Source of the DNA: Kalaharituber pfeilii | Taxonomy: Eukaryota > Ascomycota > Pezizomycetes > Pezizales > Pezizaceae | NCBI GenBank assembly: GCA_015179045.1 | Contig: WHUZ01000293.1 | Location: forward strand, 1 to 14,580 | Reading direction: 5' to 3' | Length of the DNA stretch: 14,580 bases | Shown here: in pieces, positions 1-8,575 of the stretch | Layout of the letters: each line of letters starts with the position of its first letter | How positions within the stretch are numbered: the first letter of the stretch is position 1 | Position numbers and translations under genes: made by a program | The notes under the pieces: model-generated | What the model was told of the DNA's origin: nothing | Seen by the model: the letters and a program-made list of their open reading frames with translations, nothing else | The model's database searches: none

Positions 1-1520
1 CCGCCGATATCTATAACTTTAGTATCAAAATCGAAAACAAATTCCTTAACAATCTAATAGGAGTTTAGAATAGAAGGCAATATAAAAACAATGAATGTCT
101 TATCAGGTTTTCCCGGAATGCTAATAGAAGGTACATAATTCAAAGTAGAGGAAATAGAATCAGGAACTGAGATGCTAGAAAATGAAAGTGAAAGCGAAAA
201 ATAAAAATGAAAACGAAGAATTCTCAAGAATCTTGATTATCACAGATCTTACTTGTGACCTCATCTTCAACTCCTTACCCAGTCTGCCAAGGAAACAATT
301 GGCGCAGGGGCTGCACAGTCCACAATAGCCCTAACAGTCTTCCCAGTTTTGAATTTTACCTTGTAACTGAGGAGGTCGCTGTGATGGGGCTTCTACATAC
401 TGAGCAGGGTCCCCATCTACTCTAAGTTAGATAGTTCAGAGATCCTCTCAGATCCATTAATGGCCTATGAGGTGGCCAAAGTTTGTTTTTGTCTTCTTGA
501 GCTAGTCGAGAGAGTGGATTTGTAATTCTAGGATATTTTACTTCCCCTTTATCTTCTTTCTTTAGCTTCGATTAGGTTTCTACTACTTCTTTTCACAGCA
601 TGATATTATCTTGTACCTGATGCATCGGTTGCCTTTCTTCTGAATCAGTTCTTCAGGTATTTCATTACTCTTTTTATTCTTTGGAGGTGGAGGTGGCTGT
701 ATTATAGAGCTGCTACTGACGGAGATGATGTTTATCATGATGATAGAGGAAGTAAAATGCTTATCCCCAAACTTTCTTAGAGTGTCAGCAATGGACACTT
801 CCATTGGTTCTAGTTACTTCAACAATCAAAATGATCCACTAGAAGGTTCTGAACATCTTCCGAATGCTAACGGAAATATCGGGAATAAGGACAGGGTCAG
901 AGGTCTTTATCATATTATTGAACTCATTAATCTCAATTAAGAAATCTTACGCTCTACTCTATTACTTGTACGTCTGAATTTTTGAGCAGCCTTAACAATA
1001 GCTGAGGAGTCCTGGAAGGTCATACGCAGTAGAGTGAGAGCTGTGGTATATAATGCTGAGAGGTTCTAATGGAAAATGTGAGGGTAGGACCCTTCAAGTG
1101 AGAGGTTTCGTTGTCGGTAGTGATTCGAGAACTCCTGATCCATCATTAGACTAGGAAAGAAAATTGTTAAGCTCTTTTTTATCCCTATCAAACTTTTCTA
1201 GAGGGGGAAATTTTTACCAGAGGTGGAGGAGACTCCCATAGCATCAACTGCTGGAGAAGGAGGAGGAGGCATCGAATCTCGGGCTTGACTGGAGCCACAA
1301 GGAGACAAATGAGGAGAAGAAAGGTCCTACGGCAATAACTGACTTATGGGGGTAATAAGAAGGCAGAGGAGAAGAGAAAGGTCCCATGGCAGTGCTTGAC
1401 TCGTGGGCAAAAATGAAGAGGCATAGGGTCTCATACTCGATGAGAAATGTAAGACAGGGTATGAGGAGGAGTACTCGCACCATCAATACCTAGCAGAGGA
1501 GATCCTTCAGAATTAGGTTT
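1..1520 (-). pseudogene. gag-protease relic of family A retroelement
   Basis: Gag coats the retroelement particle and the protease would process it. On the minus strand the core starts with FPPLEKFDRDKKELNNFLS (Phe-Pro codons near 1210), which resembles the start of a retrotransposon gag domain, preceded by a Pro/Ser/Ala linker (MPPPPSPAVDA near 1250). A Q/L/F-rich helical stretch follows down to about 830. A proline run (PPPPPKNKK) sits at about 695-670. The sequence GNRCIRYK near 630-613 looks like a zinc knuckle whose second Cys became Tyr, but the later His and Cys are not convincing. A segment VRAIVD at about 335-318 precedes a possible protease active site with Asp at 318-320, though DCA stands where D-S/T-G is expected. 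Stops and at least two frame changes break it. N-terminal limit unknown; the family is not named. Confidence 0.4.
1311..1425. repeat. two degenerate ~55-bp tandem units
   Basis: GAGGAGAAG followed by AAAGGTCC and GGCA begins at 1311 and again at 1366, giving a period of 55 bases. Each unit then carries a TTGACT/CTGACT-like word. A weaker third unit may precede it (TTGACTGG near 1285). On the minus strand this is part of the Ser/Pro-rich gag N-terminus. Confidence 0.45.
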
Positions 1521-1625
1521 TAGTGCACCGTATGATTTGCCAATTCGGGTCAGGGAACATTTGTAGGTTATGGAGGAAACTGCACTATCAGTACCTAGTA
1601 GAGGAGATGCTTCGGAGGAGAGATT
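1478..1625. repeat. 105-bp-spaced duplicated segment, in reading phase
   Basis: GCACCATCAATACCTAGCAG at 1478 recurs as GCACTATCAGTACCTAGTAG at 1583, each followed by AGGAGAT and CTTC. The offset is 105 bases, a multiple of three. On the minus strand both copies read as a similar peptide (SPLLG-x-D). This suggests an old duplication within a coding sequence. Confidence 0.5.
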
Positions 1626-2169
1626 TTTGGATCTGGGTAGGTCAAGGAGAGTGTACTAGCTGTTGTCATTATGGAGTCAGTGCTGGCTAGAATGCTAGCT
1701 GCTGCAATGTTTGATCATACATATTTGCCGGTAGCTAGGCAACATAAGTTGTCATATTTTGCAGTTCTTGCTAGCTCTAAGAGAGAGGGGTGGAGACATT
1801 ACCTTGAAATACTTGCTTGTCATGGAGGTTAACGATATCTCTGAGGTGAGGTTTTCGAGGAAGAGGAGGCAGCAGATGAGCCTTCTGGTGCCAATATTGT
1901 AGAGGTAGAGTGGTAGGTGAAAAAGGAGCAGTATAATATTATGGGCATAAGGTGCTTAGCTCCAGTAGGTACTGAAAGAGACCAGATATTATAGCTACAG
2001 TGGGGAAAACAATGGTACCGGTATCATCCCAGAAGTGTGAATACGGCAGGTCGGAATGGCTATGGAGATGTATATGGCAGACTGGAAGGGCAGCTACTCA
2101 GTGGGGAGCACGTAGTGGAGTGGAACAATTCATAGGCATAGTAAGGGAATGATAGGTTCAGAGTTATAG

Positions 2170-2675
2170 AGAAACTTAATACATCACTTATGTCTTTATT
2201 CTTCTAACTATGCTATCATCAGCCAGTGCTTATATAGACTTCAGCACAGCTATATATGAGGAGTCAATAAAAGAATAATTAGCTGGCAATGCGGCGATTC
2301 CTTATCAATGCCAATACGGGTCATAATAGGTACACATAATGAAAACATGCAAAAATAGTATAGGACAAAGATAATGAATGTACTAATGTATGTGCATATA
2401 TTAATAGAGCTTCCATAAATCGAGTGTATATATCAAGCTGCATTCTGGATGACATATCCTTCTGTCGTACTGCCCTATCTAAACTAGGTGAGAATCAACA
2501 GCCAAGATTAATGGGTGATTAGTTCGGTCAATCAGCATTAGTTGTATATGCGATTGTAGAGTTAGCATTATCCCCTTAGTAAGTAAGTCTTCACCTTTAG
2601 CCATGGCAGCTAATTAGTAGTAGAACTCTTGCCCCTTGCTATAGTGGTAGATAAGTTTCCACCTTAGCTGTAATA
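2170..2675 (-). repeat. putative LTR of family A element
   Basis: On the minus strand the segment opens with TATTACAGCTAAGG at 2675, one transition away from the TGTYAC..TAA start of the LTRs at 7954 and 11175. A TATA box and leader-like sequence lie 3' of it. A second, similar start (TGCCATGGCTAAAGGTGAAG) occurs at 2608, so the true 5' edge is 2675 or 2608. The 3' edge is not resolved and no second LTR lies in the window to confirm it. Confidence 0.35.
2230..2236 (-). promoter_or_regulatory. TATA box of the putative family A LTR
   Basis: The minus strand reads TCTATATAAGCACTGG here, a good fungal LTR-type TATA box. It faces the gag relic, with a pyrimidine-containing leader (TTTCTCTATAACTCTGAACC) about 60-70 bases downstream. 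Confidence 0.4.
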
Positions 2676-2733
2676 CTTATATTCTAAACCTATATATTAA
2701 ACTGGGAGATTAGTACATTAATATGACCCAAGT

Positions 2734-2758
2734 CTACTACCTATAGGATAGGTAGTAG
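2734..2758. repeat. perfect 11-bp inverted repeat with 3-base loop
   Basis: CTACTACCTAT (2734-2744) and ATAGGTAGTAG (2748-2758) are exact reverse complements separated by AGG. It lies about 60 bases outside the putative LTR edge at 2675, so it may be a terminal or insertion-site structure. No function can be assigned. Confidence 0.8.
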
Positions 2759-4459
2759 GAGAGTGATCTTCTTTTGTTTTTGAAGAACTAGTAGATCTAA
2801 TTGCTTTTATTAAACTTTAATTTAATCTAGTTCTCTAATATCTTTAATACATATTTAGTGCATATAGAATTTAGTCTACAATCAGAGTCTTAGCCTCGGT
2901 GTAGTAGTTAGAGTTGATTGTATAGCTTCAGCACTAAGTGAGGAGTCTACTTTATCTTTCGATCTCTATAAGATTAGTTCATTCCTAGTAGTCAAGAGTT
3001 TGGGGAGTTTAGGAAAGTCATAGGATGCTATTGTTAGTTATTTATAAGGTTGTGGCGAAATAAGATCTAATAAATATAGTATTATTGGGTATATTGAGGG
3101 TAAGTTATTTACTAAATAACTAAGTATACCATAAAATATAATTAAATATAAGTCATGGAAAATAAGGTAGTTAAGGTAGTAAGAAATCTTTATATTTGTT
3201 AGAGTTGAGGTCCGAGTCCTTGCTCTTCTAACTCTAGAGGGTCAGGCTTCTATTTATACAAAATATAGTTTTTCAAAGCTATAATCAAATTCAGCTTGAA
3301 TAGATTCTAGAAATTAAGCTAGACCCTGAAAAATACTAAGTAACAGCCTTTCTTTTTGACTAACTCTTATAATAAATTCTTGTACAATAAATATAAGAAC
3401 TTGAAACTTCTAATGTAAGCCTCTATCTAAAAATACTATTATAACTCTAATCTCTATGTAAAGATTAATAATATAAGAAAATAAGAAAAGGTTATTATAT
3501 AATAAATAGTACAACAGGAGCTGCTAGAAGAGTTAGTAACCAAGATTAGTAATCTTAGTAGTTACTTACTTCTTAACTAAAGAAGTTCTACTACTATAGA
3601 CTTGACTAGTATTGGGTTAGCTAAACTTTCAACTGGTAGGCTTTATAGTTGGTAGTACCTTTTAATGATACTTAAATAAGATAGTATTATAGTATAAGAA
3701 TAGTTATACCTATAATTCTCAAGACAAATAGATATATAAGATGAACATATAACTATAGTATACTATCTTCTTATCCAAGCTTCTAGTCACTGGCATCAAG
3801 TAGCCCAAACTATCTATCCAGATATCCTGTGTCATCTTTTATCTATATAGATTATATGGCTGTCTACTAGTCCTTATCTGCAACCTATGCAGACGTCTTT
3901 AGCTCATAACTATAAAAGGCAGTGAAAGTAGATAATTGGCTATATATAAAAATTGCCTATCTATATAGAAGGTAAACATATAGATAAAATCAAATTCTAT
4001 AATGAGCAACTCCTTAGATGACATATTCGAGATTGAGAACTAGGAATAAATAAGTAAATTAGTGCATATTGGTATAAAGGATATGAAAAGGATAGGTTCC
4101 TAATTTAAATATAAATTAAAGACAGTATAGAAACAAATAAGTAAAGTAAGTATTAATAAAGTACTATAAGATATCTTATTAAAAAATAAATCAAAAAATA
4201 GTACTTCATGTACTAGACTCACTATAGCTCTTAGGGTGGTATGCAATTAATCATATATAATAAAAAAAAAAGTATACTAGGCAAATACTTACTTCAAGTA
4301 GTATCAACTGAAGAATGTCACTATTCATACAGTATAAGGAGATGATATATAAGATCTCATGGAAAGTTGCTTATAGCCAGTTGTATAATAGAGTACTATA
4401 TAGTATGTAAGAGAGATAAAACTTAGGCCTAGCAATAAGGTACTTGAAAGCATAATAAA

Positions 4460-4702
4460 ATAGTATAATAAGATCATATACTATAATAGAAATATCAATA
4501 AACTATACTACAAAAGATAGAAAATAGTAAGCATATAGAATAAAAAGAGTGAGTTAAGATAATAAATAAAATCGAACAATAGAGTAGAATGAAGCAATAA
4601 GATAGAATAAAACAATATAATAAGATTATATACTATAATAGAAATATTAATAAACTATACTACAAATGATAGAAAACAATAAGTATATATAAATAACAAG
4701 AA
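4460..4702. repeat. ~90-bp direct repeat, offset 152
   Basis: The segment starting AGATCATATACTATAATAG at 4471 recurs as AGATTATATACTATAATAG at 4623, and similarity extends roughly over 4460-4550 and 4612-4702. Differences are mostly transitions, with some small changes. It sits immediately 3' of the transposase relic (which ends at 4749 on the minus strand), so it could be a subterminal repeat of that element. Confidence 0.7.
4573..4626. repeat. three 18-bp tandem units
   Basis: Units at 4573-4590, 4591-4608 and 4609-4626 share the pattern CAATA followed by a purine-rich run ending AGAAT or AAGAT. The array fills the spacer between the two ~90-bp direct repeats and runs into the second one. 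Confidence 0.55.
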
Positions 4703-4748
4703 AAGTATAGTCATAAGAATACACACTTAAAATTTATAGAGACTAATA

Positions 4749-7740
4749 TTAATAAATATACTAGTATATAGTAATATCAATATGATTGTTTAGTAGCTAT
4801 ATACTTAGAGGCTATTGGCTATGTAGTATTGGAACTATATGAGCTGCACCTTCTATATATTATAGCTAGTAGCAAAATCGGCTGGAGTATAAATGTTTAA
4901 GCAAAACTATACTATGATCTATATCTAGTAAGCTGGTCACATTATAGTATCTAAGAACATCAAGTAATATAAGGTCAAAAACCTATTCAAAGTCCTTATC
5001 TAATCTGAATTGAGGCAAATATAGATATCTCTACTAGTAGAGAGATTTTGTAAAGGTATATAGTACTAGCTATGTATTATACAATACAGGTAATACAATC
5101 TTACAGTCTTGAAAGGTTTCCTCTATTGTAGCATCAGTATATCAAATCCATAGAGTATGACGTATAGGTTTATGATAATGATGGCTACTCTCGGGAGTAT
5201 GATACAAAGAAGTTCTCTCAAAAATAGAAGGATTCTGAATAGACGACAGTGATAACTTCAACTTATGTACAGGCTAAATAAGAAATCATGATTTGAATCC
5301 CATATAACTACCAAACAATTTTCGCAACCAAGAACTATACTCAAATAGGTTATTAAGTAGATGTAAGGTTGAAATATATAGATAATGAGCTGAGTATTTG
5401 ACTTCTGCCTTATAAATCAATAGTAGATTAGACTTGCTATATTAAGTAGCTACTAGGCATGGAGGGTAGTATATAGATTGGGGGAGTATATAAGAGTCAT
5501 ATTTTACCCATCTTAGTATGCATCTAGAGCTTTTCTTATTGCAATTGCAAGTAATATAAGTATTTAACCTATGTATCACTAGAGGCAACAACTCAAGAAT
5601 ACAAGTAGATTCTAGGATATAATAACTCTTAGTAACTAAATAAATAAGACTTATACATATGTAATCTATTCTCACAGGGTAGTACATATAGTCTAATATT
5701 TGTTGAGTATAGTTAACTCGATTTTAAAAGCAGTATACATTCTTATATACTTCATAGAGTGCCTCTGATATATTAGTCATCTAATTGTCCATTAAACTAT
5801 ACTAGATTATTACTTCTTCAATATGGCTTAGTAGGTGTATCTTGAGAAACTTGAAGTGATACTTCTTTCACATTTCATGTCTATATATTATTTTAACTCA
5901 TATATTATCCAGCTCCTCTTGTATAGCTTGCGGGACAATCTGTTTCTTAATCTATATAAGTTGCTTCAAGATTATGAATATTGAGCTAAAGATGTCTTTT
6001 ATATTATCAAACTCTATAATAGTACCCTTTAGATAATGAAGAGAGGTCATAGAGTAGAATTATTATTAGATTAAAAGTACAATCTCTAGAAGCTTATATG
6101 AAGCTTAAAAAATCTTAATATCAGTAGGATTATGTACTAACATACTTAGTAGTTTTAGAATAGAAGCTAAACTTGCTAATAAATACTGAGTAAGGTTTTG
6201 TATCTCTTTTCTGTTATGCTATTTCATAGAGGACAAGTAGTTGGTAAAGTGATATAAGCCTAAGAATAGTACACACTTGTTAATTTGCTTCTCCTAGGCT
6301 TGTAACCTCCTACAATTCTTTAGAAGTACTTGTAACTATAGTATTGGATATTGTTTAAGTAAACTAGGCATTATAATATAGAGCCAATTAAAGTTCTACA
6401 GCTAATATACATTGCAGTGAGGGTATTTGTTAAATAGGTTATATGTTGAATATACTTTATATTGTTTTTGTATTATAGAAAGGTAATCAAAATCATCCCT
6501 ATTATCAAAGTACTGTATAGGATCCCTTAAAGGCCATCCCTAAAAAGGTAGAGCTTGTCTCATATCATCTTTAGAAATAGTACAGACAAAACACTAAGAG
6601 TTTTATACAAATGCAACTGTACATTACTTAGTGTAGTCCATAACTCAATTATTCAGTATAAGATAATACTGGTAAATTTGTTGATTAGAGTATAGAAAGT
6701 CGAGGGGTTAGTCAAGGGGTTCCATGAATTAGAAGGGCATAAGTATATAGTGAATAGTAGTATACTATGCCTGTTTGACATTTAGCTTAGAGCTTAATGC
6801 ATCAATAGAGATAGTTAATAGACCAATATATATCTAGGCTAGTAATAATTTTTCTTATTGAAGTTTCTTGTCAATATTTCTGATAGTTATATATAGTAGC
6901 CAAAGGTATTTGTTACCCAAAAAATTAGTGAAATAAGTTTTATCAGAAGTATAAATAATAGGAACGATAGTTAACTGTAGTAGCAATATACTTTATATTG
7001 ACTACTACTAGTCTATAATATCAATATCTCCAAAGATTCACTTTTTCTTATTATTGAATAACTAAATAGTAGTATAATGCATATGATCAGTAAATGGTGA
7101 GTGCTTCAAGAGCAGTTTTATGCATTCAAAGATATCATGGTAGTAAACTGTATCAATCAATGGGTATGAAAAATCTCTCCATGTGATCTAATATCTAACT
7201 AGCTTGCCTGGCTTTATATTTGTTAATCTAGTATATTCGAATAAAAGCAATTTATAGTACTTATTAGTCAATATTGAAAGCTCTTAGATTTCTTTTAAAG
7301 ATTGAAATATAGTCATATCCCCATTTAGGTCTTTCTCTAATATATAGTTGATATGTGACTTTGTTGACCTATCTCTTTAAAACTCATAAGCAAGTTCATA
7401 ATCTTTAGCTATATAGAATAGTACTCAGGAATACCAATTGGGGCAAACATGGGATGGACAGTTAGATACTCTAATAGGCAAGCTGGCAGACCCTAGGTAC
7501 TAGATAATCCTTATAAAATATATCATAAGAGATAGTAGTTTATTTTCAATAGCAGGATTATCATTTATTGTATAAGTAAGAGAGGTTGAGGTACATTTAT
7601 TTACAAGAATTTCTTGTAAATCTAGGAAAGCTTCTTCTAGAGCTGGTAAATAAACAGAGTGATTATAATAAATCCATGTCAAGTGTGTTGACAATCTATA
7701 TCCATTGCAAAATGAACAATGACAGTATAGATAGATAATT
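4749..7740 (-). pseudogene. Plavaka-type DNA transposase relic
   Basis: Plavaka transposases belong to a CACTA-like, KDZ-related group of fungal cut-and-paste elements, usually about 900-1100 residues; this relic spans about 1000 codons. In order on the minus strand: a Cys-rich N-terminus (CHCSFC near 7730-7710, possible zinc finger); a block near 7150-7070 (DIFECIKLLLKHSPFTDHM) typical of the family; GDID then three consecutive TAG at 7010-7002, where relatives have a Trp cluster; the hallmark SDKTYFTNF...YITIRNID (6947-6865); an ADG-like segment near 6565; the (K)FLKIHLLSHIEE block (about 5854-5812), matching the conserved Phe-Pro-Lys-x-His-x3-His region; and a C-terminal IEGAAHIVP (4856-4830) then NNHIDIT before the final TAA at 4749. 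Many stops and some frame shifts make it non-functional. Start is approximate. Identification rests on remembered family motifs, not a search. Confidence 0.8.
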
Positions 7741-7953
7741 CTTATAATTAATATGTTATAAATAGATCAATCAGATCTATAGGGTTTTGCTCTATTATTT
7801 TCTTAGATATAGAACTCTATTTAAATAGATTTATATAAGTAACAATAGATTCAGGTTGTAATAAAGAATGAATAAACTTAACTATTGTTACTAAGGTTTT
7901 TGAGCTTGGTAGCTTACATAGCAACTATACTTGCTTTTACCAAAATCCTAAAC
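7741..7953. other. AT-rich 5' flank of transposase relic, up to the LTR insertion
   Basis: No gene is seen. This is where the 5' UTR and terminal inverted repeat of the minus-strand transposon would lie, but no matching inverted copy was found by eye in 2676-4745. The five bases before the LTR of copy 1 are TAAAC, the expected left target-site duplication. Confidence 0.5.
7838..7892. repeat. perfect 11-bp inverted repeat, 33-base loop
   Basis: AGTAACAATAG (7838-7848) and CTATTGTTACT (7882-7892) are exact reverse complements. The hairpin lies upstream of the minus-strand transposase relic. It could be a subterminal structure of that element; in AT-rich DNA an 11-bp match may also be chance. 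Confidence 0.7.
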
Positions 7954-8536
7954 TGTCACAGCTAAAGGTAAAGACCTACCGAATATCAGGAAGATACCAC
8001 TACTGTATTATTATAAGACTTGCTAAGATATATCTAATCAATACTAGATGAGCCATAGTATACTTTAGTTATTCAGTAGTTACCTTACAGATATATATAT
8101 TGGTTCTTATATGTATACTGCACTAATACATGTATGGTACTTATAAAGCAACTGGTATCACTTACAATACCTTTACTAATAATGCACAGTTGTAATATAG
8201 ATAACGCTTAACTTACTTATTAGTATAGGAAAGGGGATCTCTATTATCATATATTTCTATTACATTGCTGCTTCTATATTTACTTATCTATTTTACGAGA
8301 TAGTATTATCATATTATAGTTATGTTATTAATTATTGATAAGTCATATATAATAGGTGCTTAATATATAAGCCCCAGCTTCTACTATTAGTTAGAAAGAA
8401 TTAAGATACTAGTAGTGTCTTAAATTTTACTCAAATTCTAAGTTTATCACTTACCTTATACCTGCTCTTCTTCATTGCTCATCTTTAGCTGTACCATTTG
8501 TACCAGACTACTACCACTTTACAATATTGAAGCACC
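7954..8536 (+). repeat. 5' LTR of copy 1
   Basis: It begins TGTCACAGCTAAAGG, the TG start usual for fungal LTRs, and is collinear with 11175-11756. It has a TATA box at about 8363-8370. The right edge is uncertain: TGGTAG at 8537-8542 could be a primer binding site for initiator tRNA-Met, which puts the LTR end at about 8536, but the preceding bases do not end in CA. It is TA-rich and heavily mutated. Confidence 0.65.
8361..8370 (+). promoter_or_regulatory. TATA box in LTR of copy 1
   Basis: GTGCTTAATATATAAGCCCC is conserved with the LTR of copy 2 (CACTTAATATATAAGGCCC), so the TATA element survives in both despite heavy mutation around it. Transcription would start some tens of bases downstream and run into gag. 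Confidence 0.55.
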
Positions 8537-8575
8537 TGGTAGTAATATTATACTGCTGCTCTTTTATTTATCTTT

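Larger units (their letters stand above)
1..2675 (-). mobile_element. RIP-degraded LTR retroelement, family A, left part outside window
   Basis: Read on the minus strand, this stretch follows the order of a Ty3/gypsy-like element: an LTR-like segment with a TATA box (about 2675 to 2170), a Ser/Pro-rich leader, a gag-like core near 1210-830, a proline-rich linker near 680, a Cys-containing segment near 613-627 and a possible protease start near 320. The spacing from the Cys segment to the protease Asp (about 290 bases) is close to that in the plus-strand elements at the right of the window (about 340), which supports the reading. All frames carry stops and shifts. Base composition is less AT-rich than the centre of the window. 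The remaining pol and the 3' LTR would lie left of position 1. A plus-strand open frame in 1639-2133 competes with this interpretation. Confidence 0.4.
2760..4745. other. AT-rich RIP-decayed region, no recognisable gene
   Basis: This 2 kb is dominated by TA-rich words (CTATATAG, AGTAGTAG, TATAATA) and all six frames have stops at about the rate expected for such composition. A plus-strand frame from about 3518 to 4450 stays in one phase and its stops could all be former Gln/Trp codons, but its stop density is no lower than chance and it matches no family I recognise. The stretch includes a T-arm-like sequence near 3206-3222 and the direct repeats at 4460-4702. It may be the 3' flank or non-coding part of the Plavaka-type element, or an older unrelated insertion. 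Confidence 0.6.

Noticed and set aside
725..940. Plus-strand 71-codon ORF (MMFIMMIEEVKC...)
   Set aside because: It overlaps the minus-strand gag relic, whose proline-rich and Cys segments are more characteristic. No family resemblance was seen on the plus strand.
3518..4450. Long plus-strand frame whose stops could all be former Gln or Trp codons
   Set aside because: Roughly one stop per 10-12 codons is what random sequence of this AT content gives, and no motif was recognised. Reading stops as Gln or Trp can make any AT-rich frame look protein-like.
4573..4626. CRISPR-like array
   Set aside because: There are only three degenerate 18-bp units without spacers, in a eukaryotic repeat region.
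5442..5687. Minus-strand 81-codon ORF as an independent gene
   Set aside because: It lies inside the transposase relic on the same strand and is most simply a chance open piece, or part, of that decayed frame.
7500..7694. Minus-strand 64-codon ORF as a separate small protein
   Set aside because: It is the open N-terminal piece of the Plavaka-type relic, continuous with the conserved blocks downstream.
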